A stretch of DNA of 48,417 bases from Fusobacterium perfoetens (GTDB taxonomy: Bacteria; Fusobacteriota; Fusobacteriia; Fusobacteriales; Fusobacteriaceae). The notes beneath the pieces are model-generated. The model was not told where the DNA came from. It saw only the letters and a program-made list of their open reading frames with translations, and did not search any database. A program made the translations under genes and the position numbers. Positions 24,720 through 34,501 of this stretch are shown here, piece by piece; position 1 is the stretch's first letter, and the number at the start of each line of letters is the position of its first letter. Location of the stretch: positions 1 to 48,417 of the forward strand of contig NZ_JADYTX010000014.1 in NCBI RefSeq assembly GCF_021531475.1, given 5' to 3'.

Positions 24720-25729
24720 CTTATCTCCCACCCTTCAGCTAAAAGCTCTTTTGCTTCTTCTTCTGAATAGTATATAGCTTTTATATTACTTTTTTCATTT
24801 TCCATTCTATATAAACTTACTGTATTATCTAATTTTAATTTATATAATTCTTTTAAAAACTCTTCCGAATGAGTTGTTATAAATAATTGAATATTATATT
24901 CTTTTATTAATTTTAATATTGTTCTAATCAACTTCTTTAAAGCAGTTCTATAAAGTCCATTTTCTACTTCATCTATTAATATTGTTATTTCTCTATCGTT
25001 TCCACCTGCAACCAAAAGATTACTTATAATTATCAAACTAGAAATAAATCCCTCTCCCATAGTTCCAATACTTAAACTTTTATCAACATTATTCAAATCT
25101 ACATAAATATTATATCCATCAACATAAATTTTTTGTAAATTTTTGTCATAACATTTTAATATTTCTGTAAGTTCATCTATTTTCTTATAATTTTGTAATT
25201 TTCTAATATTATCCGCTAATTTAGAAATTTCTCTATTTGTTGGAACATAAACTATGTTTGATTCTTTCAAATTAGCAAAAGACGAAAAACCTATTGAATT
25301 ATTTTCTACTTTAATCTCTATATTAGGTTTATTATTTAATAAAAATTTATAAATTATTTTTTGATTTTCGCTACTATTTGCTTTATTAAATATTTCCTTT
25401 TCTGAAAAAGAAATCTCTGTAACTTTTTTTTCACAAAATATTTCTAATTTTTCTTCAGATTCTTTTTTAGATAACTTTATAACTGGATTTTCTGACACAT
25501 CTAAATTATAGAAAAATGAGTTTAGAACTTCTTCATATCCAATATATTTTCTTCCTGAAAGTATTCTTCTTAAATTTTCAACATCACTTATATTAAATAG
25601 AGAAATAGCTTCTAAAATAGTTGTCTTTTTTGAATTATTAGCACCTACAAAAATATTAATTTTGCCTAAATTATCTATTTTTACATTTTTTATTCCTTTA
25701 AATCTTTCTATCTCTATTCTCTCTATCAT
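24716..25729 (-). CDS. AAA family (AAA_15/21, OLD-like) ATPase with altered Walker A
   Basis: A protein of 337 residues: the opening MIERIEIERFKGIKNVKI is typical of ABC-type ATPases of OLD/RecF style. The P-loop reads GANNSKKTT (29-37), so the near-invariant glycine before the catalytic lysine is a lysine. Walker B is ILIDEVENG (D253, E254), preceded by SIGTMGEGF, the signature-like loop, and followed by the switch TTHSEEF (285-291). The start is the ATG at 25729 after GGGAG; an upstream GTG/ATG at 25750 is less likely. The cassette is bounded by hairpins on both sides and inserted between the lysS operon and recJ, which suggests acquisition as a unit. Confidence 0.85.
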   Translation of the reverse strand: MIERIEIERFKGIKNVKIDNLGKINIFVGANNSKKTTILEAISLFNISDVENLRRILSGRKYIGYEEVLNSFFYNLDVSENPVIKLSKKESEEKLEIFCEKKVTEISFSEKEIFNKANSSENQKIIYKFLLNNKPNIEIKVENNSIGFSSFANLKESNIVYVPTNREISKLADNIRKLQNYKKIDELTEILKCYDKNLQKIYVDGYNIYVDLNNVDKSLSIGTMGEGFISSLIIISNLLVAGGNDREITILIDEVENGLYRTALKKLIRTILKLIKEYNIQLFITTHSEEFLKELYKLKLDNTVSLYRMENEKSNIKAIYYSEEEAKELLAEGWEIR

Positions 25730-25816
25730 TATTTTCTCCCATTCTTCCATTTATTTCTTCTAATTCTATTTTCTCTAATAAATTAATATATCAGAATACA
25801 ACATTTTCATATAAAG

Positions 25817-25845
25817 AAAGGTTCTTATTTCTAAGAACCTTTTTA
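25817..25845. terminator. Terminator-like hairpin upstream of the ATPase cassette
   Basis: AGGTTCTTA (25819-25827) pairs with TAAGAACCT (25832-25840) around a TTTC loop, with five T on the plus side and TTTCTTTAT on the minus side. It probably insulates the cassette from lysS. Confidence 0.6.
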
Positions 25846-26153
25846 TTTATCTTCTTATTACTAGATCATTTATTAAAAATTAATTCAAAGAGATCCTTAT
25901 AATATTTTTACTTCTGTAATACTAACAATTTCAAATATTAATTTTCCAAAGAAACACCATTGTAATCTTTCTATATATATTATCATTATAGTATATTTTT
26001 TCTAAAAACTCAATCTAAATTTAATAAAAGTCATTATCATAAACTTTACTTTTTAGTGAGTGATTCAGTGATACAATTTCTGCTCACTATACGTTCACTA
26101 AGATATTTATTAATTTTAAATAAACATATAAAAAGAATCCTCTATTATAAGTT

Positions 26154-26181
26154 AAGGCTGCCATATCATCATAGCAGCCTT
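26154..26181. terminator. Hairpin after lysS
   Basis: AAGGCTGC and GCAGCCTT form an 8-bp stem 10 bp after the lysS stop. The T-rich side (ATTTATT) is on the plus strand, so it is an imperfect minus-strand terminator. Confidence 0.5.
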
Positions 26182-26191
26182 ATTTATTATA

Positions 26192-27691
<1,500 letters not shown>

Positions 27692-27708
27692 CTATCTCCT
27701 TTTATCTT

Positions 27709-29151
27709 TTATTTTAATCTTCTTAAATATATTATACTTCTTCTTCCCCAAACTGTTTGAGGATAATTTTCACTAACTTCTCCAAAAATTCTCTCTGCCT
27801 TAGATTTATTTCCATTTTTAAATTGGATATCTCCTAATTTATATAAAACTTCTGGATATTTTGCATTATCTTTAGAAATTTTCTCAAAGTTTCCTTGAGC
27901 TTTTTCTAAGCTATTTGTCAAATAGTATGAATTTCCAAGTAAGTAGTACACATCTTGAGCCTCTTTAGAATCTCCAGTTATTTGAGCCTTAGCTTTTTCT
28001 AGTACTAAGATTGCCTCTGCATAACTTTCTGTTCCATAATATTCAAGTCCGTTTCTTAAAAGATTTTCAAAATCACTACCAACTACTAAACTTTCTTCTG
28101 ATTCTTCAGTAGAAGTTTCTTTTTGTTCCTCATATCTTTGGTTAAAACTACCTGTCATCTTTTCTTTTAAAGCTTTTGGTAGTATTCCAAATTTATTTTC
28201 TGAATAGTGAGTTCCTTTAGAAATATTTCCACTTCTAAAGTAGAAAGCTCCCAGTGTATCAGCTAACTCTCTTGTAGGAACATTAGCGTAACACTCCTCC
28301 ATAAAGTCTAACTCTTCAAGAGTTGGTCTTCCTCTTTTTATTATATCATTTTTTATAACTTCGTTAAGTTCTGGTGAGTTTGTTTTAAAGCTTAAATATT
28401 TTTTAGGTAGAGCATAATCATTTTGTAAAGTTTCCTCTTTACCTAATATCACTCTTATTTTTTCCTCAGAAGTAAGATCAAAGTTTTCATCTAAGAAATT
28501 TGACTCATTAATTACAAGTTGTTTATCATTATTTATAACAGCTTGGTTAAAAAGAGCCATTGATACATCTTTTAACTTTGGATTTTCAGGGAAAAGTATT
28601 TTAAATGCTTGAACACTGTTTTGTAATTTTCCTAAATCTTTTTCTTCTGCATTAGCCATAACTAAATTATTTAGGTCAAAAGCAGATATTTGGTAACGAG
28701 ATTTATTATTGATCACGATAGTTTCAGCTGGTTCTCCATATTTTTCCAAAGAGAATCCATATTTTCCTTGATATAAACTTCTAAAGTAAAAAACTCCACC
28801 TCTTATAAATGCCTCATAAGATTTTGATTTTGGTGAGGCTATTACAGAAACATTATAAGCAGTTGTTGGAAGAGCTATATATTCTCCTAGATAAAGGTCA
28901 AAAGCATTTCCTTCCATATGAGTTCTTGTTACATTATTTTTTATATTTCCAGATACCATATCTAAGAAATATGCAATTCCAGAATCACTTAAGTAAAAAC
29001 TTTCTTGAGGAAGTTCTTTTTCTTTCTCAACTTGCATATTAAGTGCTGTTTCATAACCTTGTGGCATTGTGTTGTTATTCACAAGTGTATTTAAGTTTTG
29101 ACAACTATAGAAAAGATTTGCCAAAATAGCGATAAATATAAATTTTTTCAT
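27709..29151 (-). CDS. TPR-containing lipoprotein
   Basis: A protein of 480 residues. The signal peptide ends in a lipobox-like LFYSC at about residue 17, so it is probably anchored to the inner or outer membrane. The middle has no recognised domain. The C-terminal 110 residues contain at least two tetratricopeptide repeats (YYGTESYAEAILVLEKA and YYLLGNSYYLTNSLEKA) and finish like YbgF/BamD-type repeats (GNKSKAERIFGEVSENYP). I infer a periplasmic scaffold, possibly in envelope assembly. It lies between a DUF1934-like gene and lysS in one operon. Confidence 0.85.
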   Translation of the reverse strand: MKKFIFIAILANLFYSCQNLNTLVNNNTMPQGYETALNMQVEKEKELPQESFYLSDSGIAYFLDMVSGNIKNNVTRTHMEGNAFDLYLGEYIALPTTAYNVSVIASPKSKSYEAFIRGGVFYFRSLYQGKYGFSLEKYGEPAETIVINNKSRYQISAFDLNNLVMANAEEKDLGKLQNSVQAFKILFPENPKLKDVSMALFNQAVINNDKQLVINESNFLDENFDLTSEEKIRVILGKEETLQNDYALPKKYLSFKTNSPELNEVIKNDIIKRGRPTLEELDFMEECYANVPTRELADTLGAFYFRSGNISKGTHYSENKFGILPKALKEKMTGSFNQRYEEQKETSTEESEESLVVGSDFENLLRNGLEYYGTESYAEAILVLEKAKAQITGDSKEAQDVYYLLGNSYYLTNSLEKAQGNFEKISKDNAKYPEVLYKLGDIQFKNGNKSKAERIFGEVSENYPQTVWGRRSIIYLRRLK

Positions 29152-29168
29152 AAACTCCTCCTACTTTT

Positions 29169-29540
29169 TTACAAAAGCTCCTCTATAGAGATAAAGATTT
29201 TATTTATGATTTCTCTCTCTTGATAAAGAACGTATTCGCTCTCAAATCCCTCATCTCTAATATTTAATTTTTTTGTGAATAATATAAGATTCATATTTAG
29301 ATACTCACTTATATATTGTAGTTCAGTTTGACAGTCTTTTTTTAAAACCAAAGAACTCTCAACCTTCCCTCTTCTCTCTATTATAACAGAATCTTTAAAA
29401 ATTTTTACAATATTTTTTCCAAATTCATCTACATAAGTATAAGATATATAGTTTCCCTCTTGTCTTTTTAAAGCTTTTACAACTTTTTCCAAAAGTTCAT
29501 TACTCTCTTCAAAAGTTTTAATTTTTAAAGAAACTTTCAT
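29169..29540 (-). CDS. DUF1934-like small beta-barrel protein
   Basis: A protein of 123 residues. The pattern MKVSLKIKT, NYISYTYVDEFGKNIVKI, DSVIIERRG and LQYISEYLNMNLILFTKKLNI fits DUF1934 (YwiB-like, lipocalin/calycin-like barrel). No signal peptide is seen. Function unknown. Its ATG abuts the stop of the upstream acidic protein gene (shared base). Confidence 0.6.
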   Translation of the reverse strand: MKVSLKIKTFEESNELLEKVVKALKRQEGNYISYTYVDEFGKNIVKIFKDSVIIERRGKVESSLVLKKDCQTELQYISEYLNMNLILFTKKLNIRDEGFESEYVLYQEREIINKIFISIEELL

Positions 29541-29875
29541 TAATAATCCTCTTCATCATGATAATCTTCATTATCATATCTTTCTCTTGAGCTACGAGAA
29601 TCTTCTCTGTCGTAATATTCGTCGTCTTCCCAGTCCCCTATATCTTCTCTATCGTCATACTCATTTTCCCAGTATTCAATGATTTCTTCTACTTGGTCCT
29701 CATCATCAATGTACTCTAAATCCTCTTCGTCGTTGGCTAAGAATACATATCTTTCACCATCTCCGCTTTCAGCTATTACATAGTCGTCATTGTCATATGT
29801 TATCATAGCTAATATTTCAAATTCTACTTCTTCTCCTAAAACCCTTTGTCTAAAATAGTCCCCAGGTAAATACAT
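29540..29875 (-). CDS. Acidic DUF1292-like protein
   Basis: A protein of 111 residues. The first 70 residues (EVEFEILAMITYDNDDYVIAES, then YVFLANDEEDLEYIDDEDQVEEII) fit the DUF1292 pattern. The last 40 residues are an extremely acidic Asp/Glu/Tyr/Arg tail without clear structure. GGAGG precedes the start. Relatives are often encoded next to alaS, ruvX or mutL-type housekeeping genes; the function is unknown. Confidence 0.65.
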   Translation of the reverse strand: MYLPGDYFRQRVLGEEVEFEILAMITYDNDDYVIAESGDGERYVFLANDEEDLEYIDDEDQVEEIIEYWENEYDDREDIGDWEDDEYYDREDSRSSRERYDNEDYHDEEDY

Positions 29876-29900
29876 AAAAAATCCCTCCTATTTCCTTTTA

Positions 29901-30368
29901 CTATTTATGATATTTAATATTATTTATTATACTAAACCATCTATAAATTTGTTCTGACAATATAAGTCTCATCAACTGATGAGGAAATGTCATTTTTGAA
30001 AAACTTAAAGATAGGTTTGATACCCTTCTTATGTCATCAGAAACTCCATAAGAGCCACCGATAATAAAATTTATTGTGCTATAACCTTTTACACAGATAT
30101 TTTCTATCTCACGAGCCATCTCTTCAGAAGAAAAATTTTTTCCTCCAATATCCAAAAGTATATTAAAACCTTTATTTTTTTCTAAAGCCTCTTGAATACT
30201 TTTTGCCTCACGAGAGATAGATGATTCTCTATCAGAGTCATTTCCAAACTCTTTTAACTCGATTATTTTAAATTTTCCGAAAGCCTGCATTCTTTTACTG
30301 AATTCAGCTATTCCATCTACAATATATTTTTCTTTTATCTTACCCACACAAACAATATTTATATTCAA
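29901..30368 (-). CDS. rlmH: 23S rRNA pseudouridine-1915 N3-methyltransferase RlmH
   Basis: SPOUT-class methyltransferase of 155 residues. Recognised by the opening NINIVCVGKIKEKY, the knotted SAM site FIIGGSYGVSDDIR and the C-terminal SKMTFPHQLMRLILSEQIYR ending in YHK. It methylates helix 69 of 23S rRNA after subunit joining. It lies 9 bp downstream of mutL. Confidence 0.97.
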   Translation of the reverse strand: MNINIVCVGKIKEKYIVDGIAEFSKRMQAFGKFKIIELKEFGNDSDRESSISREAKSIQEALEKNKGFNILLDIGGKNFSSEEMAREIENICVKGYSTINFIIGGSYGVSDDIRRVSNLSLSFSKMTFPHQLMRLILSEQIYRWFSIINNIKYHK

Positions 30369-30377
30369 AGTAACTCC

Positions 30378-32357
30378 TTATTTGCTCCCAAGTCTTCCAA
30401 AATGCCTTTCAATATCAGTAAGTGACATCTTAAGAAGTATAGGTCTACCGTGAGGACAAGTATATTCCTCTATCTCAAATAATTTTTTTAGCAAAATCTC
30501 CATCTCATCAAATGTAAGTTTTTGATTTGCTTTTATAGCTCCCTTACAAGAAGACATTATAATACTCTCTTCCAAAAGAGTATTTTTTATCTTAGAGTTT
30601 TTCAAATCCTCTATTATATTTTTCATCAAATCTTCTATACTACAAGAGATTTTAAAATTTGGTATCCCTCTTATAAGGATATCATTTTTATCAAAAAAAT
30701 CAACCTCAAATCCAAATTTTTTTAAAATATCTATATTTTCCTCTATTAATTCTCTCTCTTTATTGGAAATTTTAAACTTTATAGGCACTAGCAACTGTTG
30801 AGTAGATATCTCTTTATTATCATACATCTTTTTATATTTTTCATATAAAATTCTTTCATGGATTATATGTTGGTCATAAATCTCTAGATTTTCATCTCTT
30901 TCCACCAAAATATATGTATTAGCCAGTTGTCCTATTATCTTGTAATTTTCTCTTTTTGGATTTTTTTCTTTTGGTTTATCCTTAGAAAAATCCTCATATT
31001 TTTTTAACTTCTCATCACTACTCTCTAGTTTATCAGTTTTTTCGTTATTTGCAAAGGATTTTTTTATATTTTTTTCTTTTTCCTTAAAAAAACTATTAAT
31101 TTTCAAAAGTTCACTATCTTTTGAAAAATTTTTCTCCTCTTCTTTTTTAATCTCTTTTATTTCTTCTATTTTTTTATCTTCTTTTTTCTCGTCTTCCAAG
31201 ATTTCAAAAGTTTTCTGAGGCTCTCTCACTTGAAAATCTAAATCTTCAAATCTATTTTTTTCCTTTTTATTATCCAAAATTTCTTCATTTTCTGGTATAT
31301 CAAAAGAAATTTTCTCTGTTTTTAAAGTATCTTTTTCAAAACTTTTGACCTCTAATCTTTTTTCCTCTTTTGGTTTTATAACTGGAGCGATAAAATCCTC
31401 ATCTCCAAAAAGTTTTTTATTAACCTCATCATACACAAGATTATAGATATATGACTCGTCTGAAAATTTAACTATTTTTTTAGTTGGATGAACATTTACA
31501 TCTACATCTTTTGGGTCAATCTCCAGAAAAATCACTGCAAAAGGGTATCTCCCTTTCATAAGTTTTGTATAATATCCATCTATAAGTGCATTTTCTATAA
31601 TTTGAGATTTTACAGGTCTACCATTTATAAAAATAAATATAAAATCTTTATTTGAACGATTAAGAGAGATATTTCCCAGATACCCAAGTGGAAAAGATAC
31701 GATATTTTCTAGGGTATTTTTTCCAAAAATCTCAAGGATAGTATTTTTTATCCCATTCCCACTAGTTTTTAAAATCTCTTTATCATCATTTAAAAGAGTT
31801 ATTGAAATATTAGGGTTTGCCAAAGCCTCCACAAGAACTGTATCTTTTATAGCTCTAAACTCTGTTGTTTCTTTTCTTAAAAATTTTAATCTTGCAGGAG
31901 TGTTAAAAAATAGATCCTTAACCTCTATCTCTGTTCCAATCCCCTTAGCAATCTCTTGAATATTTGTTATTTTTCCACCAGATACTGAAAGAGTAGTCCC
32001 TATCTCACTTTCTTTATCTTTTGAACTTATTTTTAATTTTGAAACAGCTCCTATTGATGAAAGTGCCTCTCCTCTAAATCCATAGGTCATAATGTTAAAA
32101 AGGTCTTCTTTTGTAGAAATTTTACTTGTGGCGTGACGTTCTACACACATCAAAAGATCTTCCTTTGACATTCCTATTCCGTTATCTGTAATTTTTACAT
32201 ATCTATTATTTTGTTTAACATTTATTATAATCTTTGTACTTTTTGCATCTATTGAGTTTTCCAAAAGCTCTTTTATCATATTGGCTGGTTTTTCTACAAC
32301 CTCTCCAGCAGCTATCATATTGGAAACTTTTTCGTCTAAAATATTTATAGTTTTTAT
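30378..32357 (-). CDS. mutL: DNA mismatch repair protein MutL, apparent AUA start
   Basis: GHKL ATPase of the mismatch repair system. From 32357 the frame reads IKTINILDEKVSNMIAAGEVVEKP, which matches the invariant MutL N-terminus. DNGIGM, RHATSK and YGFRGEAL follow, and the C-terminal dimerisation domain ends with CPHGRPILLKMS. The first standard start codon is the ATG at 32318, but that would delete about 13 conserved residues and has no ribosome binding site. A perfect AGGAGG (about 32365-32370) lies 7 nt before an in-frame ATA at 32357 (an ATT at 32360 is 4 nt away). No ATG, GTG or TTG occurs between it and the upstream stop. I therefore annotate the ATA start. The linker (about residues 320-480) is Lys/Glu-rich. 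The C-terminal endonuclease motif DQHxxxERxxYE is only partial (DQHIIHERILYE is present). Confidence 0.93.
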   Translation of the reverse strand: MKTINILDEKVSNMIAAGEVVEKPANMIKELLENSIDAKSTKIIINVKQNNRYVKITDNGIGMSKEDLLMCVERHATSKISTKEDLFNIMTYGFRGEALSSIGAVSKLKISSKDKESEIGTTLSVSGGKITNIQEIAKGIGTEIEVKDLFFNTPARLKFLRKETTEFRAIKDTVLVEALANPNISITLLNDDKEILKTSGNGIKNTILEIFGKNTLENIVSFPLGYLGNISLNRSNKDFIFIFINGRPVKSQIIENALIDGYYTKLMKGRYPFAVIFLEIDPKDVDVNVHPTKKIVKFSDESYIYNLVYDEVNKKLFGDEDFIAPVIKPKEEKRLEVKSFEKDTLKTEKISFDIPENEEILDNKKEKNRFEDLDFQVREPQKTFEILEDEKKEDKKIEEIKEIKKEEEKNFSKDSELLKINSFFKEKEKNIKKSFANNEKTDKLESSDEKLKKYEDFSKDKPKEKNPKRENYKIIGQLANTYILVERDENLEIYDQHIIHERILYEKYKKMYDNKEISTQQLLVPIKFKISNKERELIEENIDILKKFGFEVDFFDKNDILIRGIPNFKISCSIEDLMKNIIEDLKNSKIKNTLLEESIIMSSCKGAIKANQKLTFDEMEILLKKLFEIEEYTCPHGRPILLKMSLTDIERHFGRLGSK

Positions 32358-32370
32358 AATTATACCTCCT
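32355..32370 (-). promoter_or_regulatory. Ribosome binding site that decides the mutL start
   Basis: Minus strand AGGAGGT followed by ATAATT and then ATA (32357-32355) with a 7-nt gap from GGAGG. The nearest in-frame alternatives (ATA 32363, ATT 32360) are closer to the site. There is no usual start codon in this part of the frame. Confidence 0.75.
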
Positions 32371-32494
32371 ATAAAAATTATAGTGATAACAAATTATACT
32401 TCATATTAGAAAATTTTTCTATATTATTTTTTAAATTTTCTGAAAAGTATGTTATAATATTTAAAAATTAAAAAATTATTTGGGAGAAAAATTT

Positions 32495-33148
32495 ATGAAA
32501 AAATTTCTTGTTTTAATAACAACAGCCTTGCTTATTTGTAGCTGTACATCAGTTGAAAAAAAACAACCTATTCTTCAATCTACTGAGATTGTAATGCAAT
32601 CAGAAAGAGAGCTTAATAAATCACTTCGTGAAGTCCCTTTAAAAGATAAAGTATATAAAAATAAGCTAGCCTATGTAAATGGAGAAGAAATTCCATTCAC
32701 TGGAGTTTTTACAAATAGATATATTGGTCATCTTCTTTATTTTGAAGAATATAGAAATGGACTTTTACATGGTTCAAGAGCTTGGTTTGGAGATGATGGT
32801 TCAATCGGACTTAGAAAAAGTTACATAGATGGAATAGAAAATGGTGAGCAAACTACCTATTATCCAAATGGAAATATCCGTTCTATCTTCCCATATATCA
32901 ATGGAAAAATCGAAGGAATAATTGAATGGTACAAAGAAGATGGAACAATGTTTGATTCTAGCGAAATATTAAACGGTACTGGTAGATATATTGTTTACTG
33001 GAATAATGGAGAGATTCATACAGAGGGATATTTTACAAACAATAGAAAAACTGGCATCTGGAAAGAGTTTAATCAAAAGGGAGAACTTGAAAAAGAGATC
33101 ACTTATTCAAAAAGAGGAACTATCTTAAAAGAAAAATGGTATAAATAG
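32495..33148 (+). CDS. YwqK/MORN-repeat lipoprotein
   Basis: About 217 residues. The signal peptide MKKFLVLITTALLICSC has a clear lipobox. The remainder is a series of MORN-like beta hairpins (NGLLHGSRAWFGDDG, DGIENGEQTTYYPNGN, NGKIEGIIEWYKEDG, NNRKTGIWKEFNQKGE), the pattern of the YwqK-antitoxin-like family. In Gram-negative bacteria these are surface or periplasmic lipoproteins; the antitoxin name comes from a distant Bacillus member. The start is the ATG at 32495 (GGGAG upstream), not a TTG 15 bp earlier. Extended -10 box TGTTATAAT ends at 32458. The family is abundant in fusobacteria. Confidence 0.85.
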   Translation: MKKFLVLITTALLICSCTSVEKKQPILQSTEIVMQSERELNKSLREVPLKDKVYKNKLAYVNGEEIPFTGVFTNRYIGHLLYFEEYRNGLLHGSRAWFGDDGSIGLRKSYIDGIENGEQTTYYPNGNIRSIFPYINGKIEGIIEWYKEDGTMFDSSEILNGTGRYIVYWNNGEIHTEGYFTNNRKTGIWKEFNQKGELEKEITYSKRGTILKEKWYK

Positions 33149-33149
33149 G

Positions 33150-33178
33150 TTGAGTCAAAACATATATTATGATATAAT
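33150..33178 (+). promoter_or_regulatory. Promoter for the TruA-like/KH gene and downstream genes
   Basis: TTGAGT (33150-33155), 17-bp spacer, TATAAT (33173-33178). Transcription would start near 33185, after a possible ATG at 33181, which supports the start codon at 33217. Confidence 0.75.
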
Positions 33179-33216
33179 TAATGGTACGCAAAAATTTCAT
33201 TTTTAGAAGAGGGAAT

Positions 33217-34080
33217 ATGGATATAAGAGCTTTAGAAAAAACTAACAAAATAGGTTATATCTTTGATATTTTTTATAATGGAAAATATTTTGATTCCTTT
33301 GATGAAATCAAAAACAAAGAAACTGTAAAAGGTTGTTTTAAAAATATTATGAACTCTTTGGGCTTTACTTGGGCCAAGGGTATTCAACAAGGAGGAAGAA
33401 CAGATGCTAAAGTTTCCGGAAGTAATTGTCTTTATGTTAGTAGTACTTTCAACAGAAATATTCAGAAAATAATTGAGGAATTTAACTTACTAGCTGGTGG
33501 CAAGATGAAAATAACTAGATGTAGAAAAACTTTTCCAAATCTTGCATTTCCAGAATATGTGGAGAAAAGAAGATATATTTATAAATATCCTCAAAAACTA
33601 ATAACTAATGATACGGATACTATTCAAAAACTTTGTAAGGAATTAAGTGGTACTTATGATGTGAGTGTTTTCTCTGACTCTAAAGGGGAAAAACTAAAAG
33701 AACATATAAGAACTGTTGAGATTTCTTTTGAGAATAACACCCTTACTTTTTTAGGAGATTCTTTTATGCCAAAACAAGTAAGAATTACAAGTGGATATAT
33801 TTTAACAGGGGAGAAAATCCCATTACCTGGAAAATATCTTACTCTTGATAAGGTGGTATTAAAAAAAGAGATTCTTGATAATATCTTTGTGGAAGAAACA
33901 TCTTTTACCATTGATAACGTAAAAAAAATAGAAAAAAATACAGCAAATGATATACATATTCTCTACGTTGAGCCATCAAAACGTGGAGAGGTCATTGGAA
34001 AAAATGGTAGCAATATCAAAAAATTAAGAAAATCTCTTGGAACTATCATTGTGAGGGACTATGATAATTGCGAGAATTAA
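33217..34080 (+). CDS. TruA-like pseudouridine synthase with C-terminal KH domain
   Basis: About 287 residues. The TruA-type catalytic motif is GGRTDAKVSG with D63 as the nucleophile, and the second half has RRYIYKY and VSVFSDSKGEKL, roughly where TruA has its tRNA-binding strands. The last 40 residues form a KH motif: VEPSKRGEVIGKNGSNIKKL with the GxxG loop GKNG, then IIVRDYD. Normal TruA (about 245 residues) has no KH domain. This is therefore either a diverged TruA with an added RNA-binding domain or a separate tRNA/rRNA modifying enzyme. The ATG at 33217 has AGAGGG upstream. It overlaps the HD-domain gene by 20 bp. Confidence 0.8.
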   Translation: MDIRALEKTNKIGYIFDIFYNGKYFDSFDEIKNKETVKGCFKNIMNSLGFTWAKGIQQGGRTDAKVSGSNCLYVSSTFNRNIQKIIEEFNLLAGGKMKITRCRKTFPNLAFPEYVEKRRYIYKYPQKLITNDTDTIQKLCKELSGTYDVSVFSDSKGEKLKEHIRTVEISFENNTLTFLGDSFMPKQVRITSGYILTGEKIPLPGKYLTLDKVVLKKEILDNIFVEETSFTIDNVKKIEKNTANDIHILYVEPSKRGEVIGKNGSNIKKLRKSLGTIIVRDYDNCEN

Positions 34081-34483
34081 ACAGGGACTTACATATATTT
34101 TTATAAGATACAATCAAAAAAATGATTTAATAGTTCGTGAGATTTTAACTGATGAAGAATTTAAAATTTTTAATGAGATGAGTGAGTATGATAAAATTCA
34201 CTCATTTAATTTATTCAAATTAGTAAAAGAAAACGCTACCTTAAGAGATAATAAAAATTATCTAAAACTTGCTCTTTTACACGACTGTGGAAAAGAAAAT
34301 CTTTCTCTTTTTGTGAGAGTAAAAAAAGTTTTGATAGGAGATAAAAAAGTGGAAAATCACCCAAAGATGTCCTATGAAAAACTTAAAAATATAAATAATA
34401 CTGTTGGAGAGTTAGCACTTTCTCATCACTTGGCACCTATCAGTGAGGAGATGAAAATTTTCCAAGAGTTAGATGATAAATAA
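34061..34483 (+). CDS. Small HD-domain phosphohydrolase
   Basis: A protein of 140 residues. H47 (KIHSFN), H74-D75 (LLHDCGK) and later histidines (NHP near 103, LSHHLAP) give the metal-binding layout of the HD superfamily. It lacks the extra GYP element of cyclic-di-GMP phosphodiesterases. Similar short HD proteins act on nucleotides or phosphorylated small molecules. The ATG overlaps the end of the preceding gene and has GAGGG just upstream. Confidence 0.85.
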   Translation: MIIARIKQGLTYIFIRYNQKNDLIVREILTDEEFKIFNEMSEYDKIHSFNLFKLVKENATLRDNKNYLKLALLHDCGKENLSLFVRVKKVLIGDKKVENHPKMSYEKLKNINNTVGELALSHHLAPISEEMKIFQELDDK

Positions 34484-34501
34484 ATATAAACGAGGTAATT
34501 A

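Larger units (their letters stand above)
25730..26191. other. Non-coding gap between the ATPase cassette and lysS
   Basis: No convincing gene. It holds two hairpins (25817-25845 and 26154-26181), annotated separately, and otherwise AT-rich sequence with several stops in every frame. A possible pairing AGTGAG/CTCACT near 26056-26090 is weak. Confidence 0.6.
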
